NCBI GenBank assembly: GCA_948968885.1
Contig: CAREUR010000018.1
Location: 1-19,090 of the forward strand
Direction of reading: 5' to 3'
Length of the DNA stretch: 19,090 nt
From: an uncultured Eubacteriales bacterium
Lineage (GTDB): Bacteria > Bacillota > Clostridia > Oscillospirales > Acutalibacteraceae
The translations under genes were made by a program, and so were the position numbers. The first letter of the stretch is position 1. Every line of letters begins with the position of its first letter. Shown here piece after piece: positions 6,783 to 14,740 of this stretch. The notes beneath the pieces were generated by a model. That model had not been told where the DNA came from, did no database searches, and saw only the letters and a list, made by a program, of their open reading frames with translations.

Positions 6783-7748
6783 CTAGTCTTTCACCAACGC
6801 ATACGTCAACTCGTCCGCGAATTCACCGTATTTATAAACCTTTTTCTTGTGCGCTCCTTCAAGCTCAAAACCAGCCTTCTCCAAAACCCGCTTCGAGGCT
6901 ACATTCTCGGCAAAAACCTGCGCGTCAATTCTGTTTATATCGTAATTCTCAAAAATAAACTCGCAAAACGCTTCCACAGCCGACGTCATGACGCCCTTGC
7001 CCCAATACTCCTGCGCCAACCAATAGCCCAGCTCGCACGATTTCACATACACATCGCCCCGAAGCCGCGCGCAGATGCACCCGCAAGCCTTGTTTTCGAC
7101 AAAAATACCCAAAATCACATCATCCTTACTGCTCGCCGCATAGCTGATGTACTCTCGCGCGTCCTGCAGAGTGTACGGATGTGGAAACGCCGCCCTCAAA
7201 AACCGCGCTACTTCCTTGTTGTTCGCCGCTTTCGCGAGTTGCTCGGCGTCCGCCGGCCTCAGCTTCTTCAGCTCATAATCCATAATTTTTCGCCCCTCAC
7301 CCAAGTCAAACCGCGTCATAATCAGCGCGTCCTCCTTTGGATTTAAGTAAAAGTCCTTCCTTTGGCCCACCTCTGCGAATCCCAGCTTTTCATAAAGCGA
7401 AATCGCCGCCGTGTTGGACTTTCTAACCTCTAGCGAAATAAACCTTAAATTCTTTTCTCGACCTGCCTGAATTAGGCTTTCCACCAGCGCTTTGGCGATC
7501 CCGGTGCCTCTGTGCTGCGGAAAAACCGCCACATTCGTGATGTACCCCTCATCGCATACAAATTTCGCGCCAGCGTATCCCAAGACCTTGCCGAAATCAT
7601 CCACCGCAACAAAAAAATGAGAACCCTCGTTGTCCAACTCTCCCGCCAACAGTGCCTTTGACCACGCCTGCGAAAAGCAAATCCTCTCTAACACGGCAAC
7701 TTCATCCAAATGGCGCTCTGACATTGGCGTTATCTCAAAGTTTCGCAT
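6783..7748 (-). CDS. Fused double GNAT acetyltransferase: RimI-like plus RimJ/RimL-like
   Basis: Two complete Gcn5-related acetyltransferase domains sit in one 321-residue frame. Residues 1-148 resemble RimI, which acetylates the N-terminus of ribosomal protein S18: CFSQAWS (24-30), acetyl-CoA loop VFPQHRGTGIAKAL (75-88), SNTAAISLYEKLGF (111-124) and KEDALIM (138-144). Residues 156-321 resemble RimJ/RimL-type Acetyltransf_3 proteins: LRPADAE (163-169), ELGYWLAQEYWGKGVMTSA (239-257), NVASKRVLEKAGF (282-294). An internal ATG at 7283 (M156) has GAGGGG 9 bases upstream, so the second domain may also be made alone. The gene overlaps the phosphatase stop by 14 bases and precedes tsaD, the usual rimI neighbour. 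The substrate of the second half is unknown. Confidence 0.88.
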   Translation of the reverse strand: MRNFEITPMSERHLDEVAVLERICFSQAWSKALLAGELDNEGSHFFVAVDDFGKVLGYAGAKFVCDEGYITNVAVFPQHRGTGIAKALVESLIQAGREKNLRFISLEVRKSNTAAISLYEKLGFAEVGQRKDFYLNPKEDALIMTRFDLGEGRKIMDYELKKLRPADAEQLAKAANNKEVARFLRAAFPHPYTLQDAREYISYAASSKDDVILGIFVENKACGCICARLRGDVYVKSCELGYWLAQEYWGKGVMTSAVEAFCEFIFENYDINRIDAQVFAENVASKRVLEKAGFELEGAHKKKVYKYGEFADELTYALVKD

Positions 7749-8187
7749 CTTTCTCCCCCAAGCGCCACGTTTTAATCAAACTTTTCACCGCTTCTTCAAT
7801 TCTGTCGCGGCAATCCTCATATGCCTTCAAGTCTCCTCCGAATGGGTCAGGAATTTCGTCACCTAGAATATAGATCTTGTCACTATTTATGCCCAAGCTT
7901 ACCAAAAATTCGCGCTGAATCCGCGTCATTACAACAAACTTATCGATATCATTCGGGTTAACGTCAAAAATGCTGCGCGAAACGTGCGATTTTAAATCCA
8001 CATTTATCTTCTCGCAAGCTATAATCGCGTTTTTTGTCGCCCCAGAAACGTTGTCCGCCGCTATACCGGCACTCTGAGCATTTATCTTGCTCAACCTCAA
8101 CTTTTTCTCTGCTATAATTTTATTGAAAATCCCAGCTGCCATCGGGCTTCTACAAGTATTGCCCGTGCAAACAAACAGTATATTCAA
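7735..8187 (-). CDS. Low-molecular-weight protein tyrosine phosphatase (arginine/tyrosine phosphatase family)
   Basis: The 150-residue protein starts directly at the P-loop: CTGNTCRS with nucleophile C7 and R13 of the CX5R signature, then SPMAAGI, SAGI (39-42), and the general acid D114 in IPDPFGG. The family removes phosphate from tyrosine, or from arginine in YwlE-type members; the sequence alone does not say which. The start chosen is TTG at 8187, which gives MNILFVCTGNTCRS, the canonical beginning, with GAGGGAGAGG upstream. A GTG at 8238 would add 17 unlikely residues and run into the end of polA. It lies 29 bases after polA and overlaps the acetyltransferase gene by 14 bases. Confidence 0.92.
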   Translation of the reverse strand: MNILFVCTGNTCRSPMAAGIFNKIIAEKKLRLSKINAQSAGIAADNVSGATKNAIIACEKINVDLKSHVSRSIFDVNPNDIDKFVVMTRIQREFLVSLGINSDKIYILGDEIPDPFGGDLKAYEDCRDRIEEAVKSLIKTWRLGEKDAKL

Positions 8188-8216
8188 GTTCGTCTCGCCT
8201 CTCCCTCGGTTAGTTC

Positions 8217-10847
8217 TCACTGCTTCGCGTCGTACCACGTTTTGCCGATATTAGCTTCGGCCACCAGCGGGACTTTCAGCGTTGCCGCGCCCTCCATCTC
8301 TGCCTTTAAAAGCCCGGCAACCTCCGAAGACTCCGCCTCCGGCGCCTCCACAATCAGCTCATCGTGCACTTGCAAGATCAATTTTGCCGTTAAGCCGCGC
8401 TCTTTCAGCTTTCGGCTTACATTGATCATCGCGATTTTTATGATGTCAGCCGCAGAGCCCTGGATCGGCATGTTCCGGGCAACCCGCTCGCCAAAAGACC
8501 GCAGATTAAAATTAGACGACGCGATCTCGGGCAAATACCGCTTCCTGCCGAAGATTGTTTCCACGAACTTGTCCCTCTTCGCCGCCTCTATCGTCGCGCG
8601 CATGTACTCCCTCACCCCGGCGTAGTGCGTCAGGTAGCTGTCGATGTACGTCTGAGCGTCCTTGCGCAGCACTCCGATGTCCTTGGCCAGCGAGAACGCG
8701 CTTATTCCGTACACAATCCCAAAGTTGACGGCCTTTGCGCGGCTTCGCATTAGCGGCGTGACCATGCCCTCTGGGATCCCGAAGACCTGCGACGCGGTTA
8801 TGGTGTGGATGTCCAAATCGTGCTTGAATGCGTCAATCATCGCCTGGTCGTCCGCCAAATGCGCCAGTATTCGTAGCTCTATTTGAGAGTAATCCGCGTC
8901 AACCAGCACACAGCCTGCCTTTGCGCAAAAAAATCGCCGCAACTCCTTGCCCCGTTCGGTCCGTACCGGGATGTTCTGCAAATTAGGCTCCAGCGAACTT
9001 ATCCGTCCGGTGCGCGTCTCCACTTGGTTAAACCGCGAATGCACTCTACCATCGGGCCCCACAACCTTTAAAAGTCCGTCGCAGTACGTGCTCTTTAGCT
9101 TTGCAATCCCCCTATACTGCAAAATCAGCTCTACAACGGGGTGGAAGCCTCGAATACTCTCCAAAACCTCGGCGCTTGTTGAATATCCGCTTTTTGTTTT
9201 CTTCCCCTTTGGCAGCTCCAACTCCTCAAAAAGCACGACTCCTAGCTGTTTTGGTGAGTTTATATTGAATTCCCTGCCGACCTGTCGGTATATTTCGGCC
9301 TGAATTTCTTGAAGTTCCAGCGTTAATGCCTCTCCGTACGTCCGAATGCCCTCCGTGTCTATCAAAAATCCAGTTGTTTCCATGTCCGCCAAAACCTCGG
9401 CCAGCGGCAGTTCTATCTCCTCCAGCAACCTTTTTTGCGCATTTTTCTCAATCTCTCGTGATATTCCATCGCACAAACCGCTGAACTCCGCTACGTTTTG
9501 AGCAAACTGCAAGTACTCATCGTCAGAACCCTGTACCTGCGCCCTTTTTACCCTATACTCTGCCACCAACGCCTCCAGGCCGTAATTCTTTCCCGACGGA
9601 TTCAGCAAATACGCGCCCAGCAGCACATCCAGCTTCACGCTTTTTACGCTAACCCCGCGCGGCTGCAACGCTTCGTAAACCGCCTTCACATCGTAGGTCC
9701 TCTTTGGGAGCCGCTCATCCCGCATCACTGCTGCAATCCAGCTCTCATACTTGTTTAAATCGCGCAAAATATAGACTTTTCCATCCGCGCTAAACCCCAT
9801 ACAGACGGCATTTTCGTCTTGATATTTCAGCAAAAAATCTAGACTTTTCTGCTGCTTAACGACGTTCTCCAAATTCGCGATGCTTTCATCTAAAACGACT
9901 TCAAAGCTTGCGCCTTCGAGCTTTTCTGACTTTTCATCTGCCTCCAATCCCGCCGCTTCTAAGCCCATCTTCTTTAGGATCGAAAACATCTCCAGATCTG
10001 TCAGCGTTCTAGCCACCTTAAGCTTGTCCATTTCTTGCGGAACGTAGCCTTCAAATGATAGGTCTATCGGCACGTCTTTCACAATCGTCCCTAAAAATTT
10101 GCTCAAAAATGCAGATTCCTTCGATTCTACCAGCTTTTTTCGTGTGCCTTCTTTAATCTCTGCCGAGTCTATGTTCGCGTACAAATTCTCAAGCGACCCG
10201 AATTCCCTGATTAATTCGCCAGCGCCCTTTTCGCCAATCCCAGCAACACCGGGAATGTTGTCCGAAGCGTCTCCCTGAATCGCCTTTATATCGATCAACT
10301 GAGCCGGTTTCACGCCGTAAACCTCTTTAATCTTGGCTTCGTCATACAACGTCACTTCTGGCCGGCCAAATTTGGTCGCGGCTATCCGCACCGTCACGTG
10401 AGGCCCCACCAGCTGCAGGCTATCTCTGTCTCCGGTCGCTATAATGCACTCCTGTCCGGCTTTCTCACACGCAGACGCCAATGTCCCCAAGATGTCATCG
10501 GCCTCGTAGCCCTCTTTCTCCACCAACTTGTAGCCCATATCGGCAAGCAGCTCTTTTAATACCGGAAACTGCACCGCGAGCTCCGGCGGCATGCCCCTTC
10601 TGTTCGCCTTATAACCTTTGTAGCTGTTGTGGCGGAATGTTGGCGCCTTCATGTCAAAGGCTATTGCGATGGCGTCTGGGTTCGTCTCTTCCTTAAGCTT
10701 GTTCAGCATCGTCAAAAAGCCATATATCGCGTTTGTGTAGAATCCCTTTTTCGTCGTCAGCAGCTTTATCCCGTAAAACGCCCGATTAAATATGCTGTTG
10801 CCGTCCAAAACCAGCAGCCTCACGCGCACCACTCCCCCGTCGCTCAT
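8217..10847 (-). CDS. polA: DNA polymerase I (5'-nuclease plus polymerase, no proofreading)
   Basis: PolA fills gaps and removes RNA primers. Its 876 residues show a 5'-3' nuclease domain (1-295: LVLDGNSIFNRAFYG, YEADDILG 114-121, ATGDRDSLQL, QGDASDNIPG), a degenerate 3'-5' exonuclease domain (about 315-480) lacking the DxE and other metal-binding acids, and a polymerase domain (about 481-876). The polymerase has motif A at 652-658 (DYSQIEL, catalytic D652), motif B at 701-714 (RSRAKAVNFGIVYG) and motif C at 827-830 (VHDE, D829). Loss of proofreading is usual for Gram-positive PolA. The ATG at 10847 has GGAGG 6 bases upstream. A GTG at 10823, with GGGGGAG 8 bases upstream, would give the canonical MRLLVLDGNS start and fits the promoter better. 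First gene of the minus-strand group ending in tsaD. Confidence 0.97.
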   Translation of the reverse strand: MSDGGVVRVRLLVLDGNSIFNRAFYGIKLLTTKKGFYTNAIYGFLTMLNKLKEETNPDAIAIAFDMKAPTFRHNSYKGYKANRRGMPPELAVQFPVLKELLADMGYKLVEKEGYEADDILGTLASACEKAGQECIIATGDRDSLQLVGPHVTVRIAATKFGRPEVTLYDEAKIKEVYGVKPAQLIDIKAIQGDASDNIPGVAGIGEKGAGELIREFGSLENLYANIDSAEIKEGTRKKLVESKESAFLSKFLGTIVKDVPIDLSFEGYVPQEMDKLKVARTLTDLEMFSILKKMGLEAAGLEADEKSEKLEGASFEVVLDESIANLENVVKQQKSLDFLLKYQDENAVCMGFSADGKVYILRDLNKYESWIAAVMRDERLPKRTYDVKAVYEALQPRGVSVKSVKLDVLLGAYLLNPSGKNYGLEALVAEYRVKRAQVQGSDDEYLQFAQNVAEFSGLCDGISREIEKNAQKRLLEEIELPLAEVLADMETTGFLIDTEGIRTYGEALTLELQEIQAEIYRQVGREFNINSPKQLGVVLFEELELPKGKKTKSGYSTSAEVLESIRGFHPVVELILQYRGIAKLKSTYCDGLLKVVGPDGRVHSRFNQVETRTGRISSLEPNLQNIPVRTERGKELRRFFCAKAGCVLVDADYSQIELRILAHLADDQAMIDAFKHDLDIHTITASQVFGIPEGMVTPLMRSRAKAVNFGIVYGISAFSLAKDIGVLRKDAQTYIDSYLTHYAGVREYMRATIEAAKRDKFVETIFGRKRYLPEIASSNFNLRSFGERVARNMPIQGSAADIIKIAMINVSRKLKERGLTAKLILQVHDELIVEAPEAESSEVAGLLKAEMEGAATLKVPLVAEANIGKTWYDAKQ

Positions 10848-10858
10848 CGTCTGCCTCC

Positions 10859-10867
10859 ATTATACCA
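10859..10867 (-). promoter_or_regulatory. Extended -10 promoter for polA
   Basis: On the minus strand TGG followed by TATAAT gives a perfect extended -10. The best -35 candidate at 17 bases (CTGAAT, 10887-10882) matches only 3/6, but an extended -10 can compensate. Transcription would start near 10852, after the GGAGG used by the ATG at 10847. That favours the GTG start at 10823 for transcripts from this promoter. Confidence 0.5.
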
Positions 10868-10914
10868 CATTCGCGCAAATAATTCAGCCCGGTTTCGCGC
10901 CCGTTTTTTCGGCG

Positions 10915-10943
10915 TAGACTTATTTTTGAAAATGTGGTAAACT
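10915..10943 (+). promoter_or_regulatory. Extended -10 promoter for dusB
   Basis: TAGACT (10915-10920, 4/6), a 17-base spacer and TAAACT (10938-10943) preceded by TGG form a plausible promoter with an extended -10. The transcript would start near 10950, about 20 bases before the dusB ATG. It is a mirror of the polA promoter across a 9-bp inverted repeat. Confidence 0.55.
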
Positions 10944-10970
10944 GTTAGGAGTCCAGTTTGGTGAAGGGGA

Positions 10971-11960
10971 ATGCGTTTGAAGATTGGCAATGTTAGTATT
11001 GGCGGGCTCGCTGCCCTCGCGCCCATGGCGGGCGTGGCTGACAGAGCTTTTAGAGAGCTGTGTATGCGATTTGGCGCCAGTTATGTCGTTAGCGAGATGG
11101 TTAGCGCCCGTGGTATCGCGTTTTTTAACGATAAGACGATTAATCTTTTGAAGATTTCTCGCAGCGAGCACCCCTGCGCTATCCAGATTTTTGGCGACGA
11201 CCCCGATATAATGGCCAACTCGGCGGCCTTTGCGCTAAAGTACAAACCCGATATCATCGATATAAACTTTGGTTGTCCGGCTCCCAAGGTCAATAAAAGC
11301 GGTGGTGGCGCCATTTTGATGAAGTCACCGGATCTTTGTGGCAGAATTGTTGCGGCTGTTAAGCGAGTTATTGATATTCCTGTTACGGTGAAGATCCGAA
11401 AGGGTTGGGATTCTTCCACTGTGAATGCTCCCTTGGTGGCTAAGATCTGCGAAAGTTCTGGTGCCGATGCTATCATTATCCACGGCAGGACGCGCGAGCA
11501 GATGTTTCGTCCGGGTGTGGATCTCGATATCATCGCAAAAGTCAAGGAGTCTGTTAGCATTCCGGTTATCGGAAATGGCGACATTACTTGCGGTCAGGAC
11601 GCCTACAATATGCTCAACCGCACGGGGTGCGATATGGTCATGGTCGGCCGCGCTGCTTTGGGCAATCCTTGGGTGTTCGCAGAGATTAATCATTTTTTGG
11701 ATCCGGGCAATCACCCCTACACTCCGCCATCCATTGAAGAAAAACTTCGGATAATGCTCTCTCACGTGGGCTCTATTTGCCACAACGAGGGCGGAACCCT
11801 TGGTATAATGAGGGCGCGGCGGCATATTATTTCTTATATACGAGGGATCCCCTTTGCGGCGGCCTTTAGAGACAAAGCCTCGCGGGTTGCGTGTCTGAGC
11901 GATGTTGAGGCTCTTGCGAATGAAATTTTGCGCGCTTTCCGGAATGACGCCATTTGTTAA
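10971..11960 (+). CDS. dusB: tRNA-dihydrouridine synthase (DusB family)
   Basis: FMN- and NADPH-dependent enzyme reducing specific uridines in the tRNA D-loop to dihydrouridine. In 329 residues the TIM barrel begins with KIGNVSIGGLAALAPMAGVADRAFR (4-28). The catalytic C102 lies in NFGCPAPKVNKSGGGA, with K141 (VKIRKGWD), H171 (IIHGRTREQ) and the FMN-phosphate loops GNGDI (201-205) and GRAALGNPW (226-234). The residues after about 245 form the helical RNA-binding domain. Two starts are possible: ATG 10971 has AAGGGG only about 1 base away, while TTG 10977, two codons later, has it at 7 bases and gives the usual MKIGN beginning. The gene has its own promoter, divergent from polA, and degV follows 45 bases later. 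Confidence 0.94.
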   Translation: MRLKIGNVSIGGLAALAPMAGVADRAFRELCMRFGASYVVSEMVSARGIAFFNDKTINLLKISRSEHPCAIQIFGDDPDIMANSAAFALKYKPDIIDINFGCPAPKVNKSGGGAILMKSPDLCGRIVAAVKRVIDIPVTVKIRKGWDSSTVNAPLVAKICESSGADAIIIHGRTREQMFRPGVDLDIIAKVKESVSIPVIGNGDITCGQDAYNMLNRTGCDMVMVGRAALGNPWVFAEINHFLDPGNHPYTPPSIEEKLRIMLSHVGSICHNEGGTLGIMRARRHIISYIRGIPFAAAFRDKASRVACLSDVEALANEILRAFRNDAIC

Positions 11961-12005
11961 AGCATTTGCTTAAACTTTAATCTTAATTTTTGTTTGGAGG
12001 ATACT

Positions 12006-12848
12006 ATGAAAAAAATTGCGATAATTACTGATTCTGCCGGGGATTTCCCTGCTAAGTTTGCGAAAAAGCACAACGTGAAGGTGATTCCGCTACGGATTTG
12101 CTTTTCGGATAGGGAGTTTCGCGACGGGATCGGTATTTCTTGCGACGAGATTTACCCCATGCTGGAGGCCGAGATTCCCAAATCCTCGCTGCCGTACCGC
12201 GACGACATCATTGCTGCTTTCGATAGCGCTCGCGATGAGGGCTACACCGACGTGATTTATATCGGCATTTCTTCAGGTTTGTCGGGCACTTTTAATGCTG
12301 TCCGACTAATCGCTAGCGAATATGACGGGCTTAATATTCACTGCTTCGACTCTAAAACCCTGTCTTGCGCCCAAAATATGCTCATTTGGGCCGCGATTGC
12401 CGCTCTAAAGACAACCGACAACATTCAGGAGATTTTCGCGCGGCTTTCTGAAATTCGCAACAAAATGGTCGCTATGTTCTGCGTCCGCGATCTTACATAC
12501 CTCATAAAAGGCGGCAGAATCGGGAAGGTTGCTGGTACGGTGGGTAGTCTTCTTAAGCTGTGCCCGATAATTAAGGTCAACGACGACGGCGTTTATGAGA
12601 CTGCATCTAAGACCATCGGCTTCAACCGCGCGCTGGAGGCCCTCGTTGCTGAGGTTAAGAGTCGGTTTGCTAACGTCGAGGTCGCCATTTCGCTGACTTA
12701 CTCCTCTAACAAGGAGCTTGCCGAGCGGATAAAGGCCGAAATTAAGAAGTGTTGCAAGGTTAAGTCCTGCGAGATTAACCCAGTTACCGCCGTTTTGGGC
12801 GTTCACACTGGGCCAGATATGGCTGGTATTGCGGTTTATCCAATTTAG
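12006..12848 (+). CDS. DegV family fatty-acid-binding protein (FakB-like)
   Basis: DegV proteins bind a fatty acid and, in the FakA-FakB system, present it for phosphorylation to acyl-phosphate for phospholipid synthesis. The 280-residue length is typical. Landmarks are TDSAGDFP (8-15), KSSLPYRDD (59-67), SSGLSGTF (88-95), the LTYLIKGGRIG block (about 162-172) and a C-terminal HTGPDMAGI. The ATG at 12006 has GGAGG 5 bases upstream; a TTG at 11994 lies before that ribosome binding site and is rejected. The gene is the second of a likely dusB-degV unit and is closed by a strong terminator at 12912-12948. No fakA is in the window, and the bound lipid cannot be predicted. Confidence 0.9.
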   Translation: MKKIAIITDSAGDFPAKFAKKHNVKVIPLRICFSDREFRDGIGISCDEIYPMLEAEIPKSSLPYRDDIIAAFDSARDEGYTDVIYIGISSGLSGTFNAVRLIASEYDGLNIHCFDSKTLSCAQNMLIWAAIAALKTTDNIQEIFARLSEIRNKMVAMFCVRDLTYLIKGGRIGKVAGTVGSLLKLCPIIKVNDDGVYETASKTIGFNRALEALVAEVKSRFANVEVAISLTYSSNKELAERIKAEIKKCCKVKSCEINPVTAVLGVHTGPDMAGIAVYPI

Positions 12849-12911
12849 AACCCTCTTCGCTTCGATTATACCTGAGATTTATTCATAAATAAAAATTATA
12901 TAACCTGCACG

Positions 12912-12948
12912 AAGGCTTTTGGAATCACGATTTCAAAAGTCTTTTTTT
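12912..12948 (+). terminator. Rho-independent terminator after degV
   Basis: A 14-bp stem (12912-12925 with 12930-12943, two G-U pairs) with a CACG loop runs directly into seven consecutive T's (12942-12948). It is the clearest terminator in the window and isolates dusB-degV from mazF. Confidence 0.85.
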
Positions 12949-12976
12949 GTCACATCCGCGCCAATTCTAATATTAT
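12947..12976 (+). promoter_or_regulatory. Sigma-A promoter for mazF
   Basis: TTGTCA (12947-12952), an 18-base spacer and TATTAT (12971-12976) match the consensus at 5/6 in each hexamer. The -35 begins in the T-run of the degV terminator. Transcription from about 12983 leaves a leader of roughly 105 bases containing a 7-bp hairpin (13022-13028 with 13037-13043, CCGGCAA with TTGTCGG). Confidence 0.6.
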
Positions 12977-13088
12977 GTAACGACAAGTTTATTTTTCTTC
13001 GATGTTTATTTTTACCGAAATCCGGCAACAATACTCTTGTCGGGCCATTCGCCCTAATCAAATTAAAATTTGCGGAGCGTGAACAAAA

Positions 13089-13460
13089 TTGACTATTAAA
13101 CGCGGTGATATATTTTATGCCGATTTGAGCCCGGTTATTGGCTCCGAGCAAGGCGGGATGCGCCCTGTTCTGATCATTCAAAATGACGTTGGCAACAAAT
13201 TCAGCCCCACTGTGATTGCGGCGGCCATCACGAGCCAGCATTCTAAGTCAGATCTGCCAACTCACATACAGCTTGATGCTCATTGTTGCGGCCTTTCTAA
13301 GGACTCGGTCGTGCTTTTGGAACAGGTTCGGACTCTTGATAAGAAGCGGTTGAAAGAAAAAATGGGCTGTCTCGACGCCTTTGCAATGCGCCTTGTCGAC
13401 GAAGCCCTGTCCATAAGTTTTGGTCTTTTTAACAATTACACCATAAAAGAGGCTACATAA
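13089..13460 (+). CDS. PemK/MazF-family endoribonuclease (NdoA-like), no antitoxin gene adjacent
   Basis: mRNA-cleaving toxin of the MazF/NdoA type. The 123-residue protein follows the Bacillus NdoA pattern closely from memory: KRGDIFYADLSPVIGSEQGG (4-23), RPVLIIQND (25-33), the conserved TAxTSQ-like AAITSQ (46-51), the LPTH strand (57-60), KDSVVLLEQVRTLDKKRL (71-88) and a C-terminal helix. The start is TTG with GCGGAG about 11 bases upstream, suggesting modest translation. In Bacillus relatives a small antitoxin gene (ndoAI/mazE) sits directly upstream. Here 240 bases separate it from degV, filled by a terminator, a promoter and a structured leader, with no ribosome-binding-site-equipped antitoxin frame. 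It converges with dapL. Confidence 0.9.
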   Translation: MTIKRGDIFYADLSPVIGSEQGGMRPVLIIQNDVGNKFSPTVIAAAITSQHSKSDLPTHIQLDAHCCGLSKDSVVLLEQVRTLDKKRLKEKMGCLDAFAMRLVDEALSISFGLFNNYTIKEAT

Positions 13461-13520
13461 GCCCCATCTGACAGCCATTTTACAGCGATTAGCTCTGATT
13501 TTGTCAGCATTAATGCACAA

Positions 13521-14708
13521 TCAAGCCATCATATCCAAATTCTTTAGCCGATCCGCCGCCGTTTGGATGTCCTCTCTGTTGCCAAAAGACGTCATCCTAA
13601 AGAATCCCTCGCCATTTTGTCCAAACCCAGCGCCCGGCGTGCCGATGATATTCGCATTGTCCAGCAGATAATCAAATAACTCCCACGAAGTCATATTATT
13701 CGGGCATTTCAGCCAGATGTAGGGTGAATTCTCGCCTCCGGTGAAGTGCACGCCCTTAGCGCGCAAGGCCTCCGCGATGATTCTTGCGTTCTCCTTATAA
13801 TAGCCGATATTTTCTTTAATCTGCGCCATGCCGTCCTTCGAAAACACAGCAGCAGCGCCCCTTTGAATGATATAGGGAACGCCATTAAACTTGGTAGACT
13901 GCCGCCGAAACCACAATTTATTTATAGAAGCGCCGTCCACCGCCAAATCTCTCGGCACAACGGTGTATCCGCAGCGCACACCGGTAAATCCCGCCGTCTT
14001 GGAGAACGAGCACAGTTCTATGGCGCACTTCTTGGCACCCTCTATCTCAAAAATGCTGCGAGGCAAGGTTTCGTCAGAGATAAAAGCCTCATATGCGGCA
14101 TCAAATAAGATTACAGCGCCGTTCTCCAAGGCATAGTCCACCCAAACCCGCAGCTGGTCGTGATTATACACCGCTCCCGTCGGATTATTGGGCGAACAGA
14201 TATAAATCAAGTCCGCTTTCACCGATTTATCGGGCAGCGGCAAAAAATTATTTTCCATATTCGCATTAACATAGTGGATCCGCCGCCCCGCCATCACGTT
14301 CGTGTCCACATACGCGGGGTAAACCGGGTCCGGAATCAGCACCGTGTTATCGCTCGAAAAAACATCCAAAATGTTCGCCACATCGCTCTTCGAGCCGTCA
14401 CTCACAAAGATCTCATCCAGAGCCAAATCGACGTTTCTGCCGCTATAATAGCCTTTTATCGCCTCTCGCAAAAAGTCATACCCCGGATAAGGCCCGTAGC
14501 CCCTGAATGTTTCCTTCTTGCCCATCTCCAAAATGGCGCTCTGCATGGCTTTAACAACTGCATCACACAACGGCAACGTCACGTCGCCTATTCCCAAGCT
14601 GACCAGCTTCGCGTCCGGATGCGCCTTCGCGAATTCGGCCGCCTTTTTTGCGATATTCGCAAAAAGATAACTGTCTTTAAGCATCAAATAGTTCGAATTT
14701 ATCTTCAT
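13521..14708 (-). CDS. dapL: LL-diaminopimelate aminotransferase (DapL)
   Basis: DapL converts tetrahydrodipicolinate directly to LL-diaminopimelate using glutamate, bypassing the acylated intermediates. The 395-residue fold-type I PLP enzyme shows LGIGDVTLPL (38-47), FRGYGPYPGYDFLREAI (68-84), SDGSKSD (103-109), PDPVYPAYVD (126-135), SPNNPTGAV (172-180), DAAYEAFI (203-210), the PLP lysine K237 in SFSKTAGFTGVRCG, and the C-terminal FFRMTSFG with the carboxylate-binding Arg. The GIGDVT and GYGPYPGY signatures separate it from ordinary aspartate aminotransferases. It is last in the dapF-pyrG-dapL group, 32 bases after pyrG, with AAGGGGAG about 11 bases before the ATG. LL-DAP is the substrate of DapF, encoded in the same group. 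Confidence 0.94.
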   Translation of the reverse strand: MKINSNYLMLKDSYLFANIAKKAAEFAKAHPDAKLVSLGIGDVTLPLCDAVVKAMQSAILEMGKKETFRGYGPYPGYDFLREAIKGYYSGRNVDLALDEIFVSDGSKSDVANILDVFSSDNTVLIPDPVYPAYVDTNVMAGRRIHYVNANMENNFLPLPDKSVKADLIYICSPNNPTGAVYNHDQLRVWVDYALENGAVILFDAAYEAFISDETLPRSIFEIEGAKKCAIELCSFSKTAGFTGVRCGYTVVPRDLAVDGASINKLWFRRQSTKFNGVPYIIQRGAAAVFSKDGMAQIKENIGYYKENARIIAEALRAKGVHFTGGENSPYIWLKCPNNMTSWELFDYLLDNANIIGTPGAGFGQNGEGFFRMTSFGNREDIQTAADRLKNLDMMA

Positions 14709-14740
14709 TTAAGCCCAATCTCCCCTTAGTTTCTCGCGAT

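Noticed and set aside
11957..11992. Weak palindrome around AAGCATTTGCTT after dusB as a terminator
   Set aside because: The stem is only 4-5 bp with a tiny loop and the T-rich stretch is interrupted; degV may simply be co-transcribed.
13002..13082. 26-codon frame in the mazF leader that could be an antitoxin or leader peptide
   Set aside because: No ribosome binding site before its ATG, no antitoxin-like composition, and it coincides with the leader hairpin.
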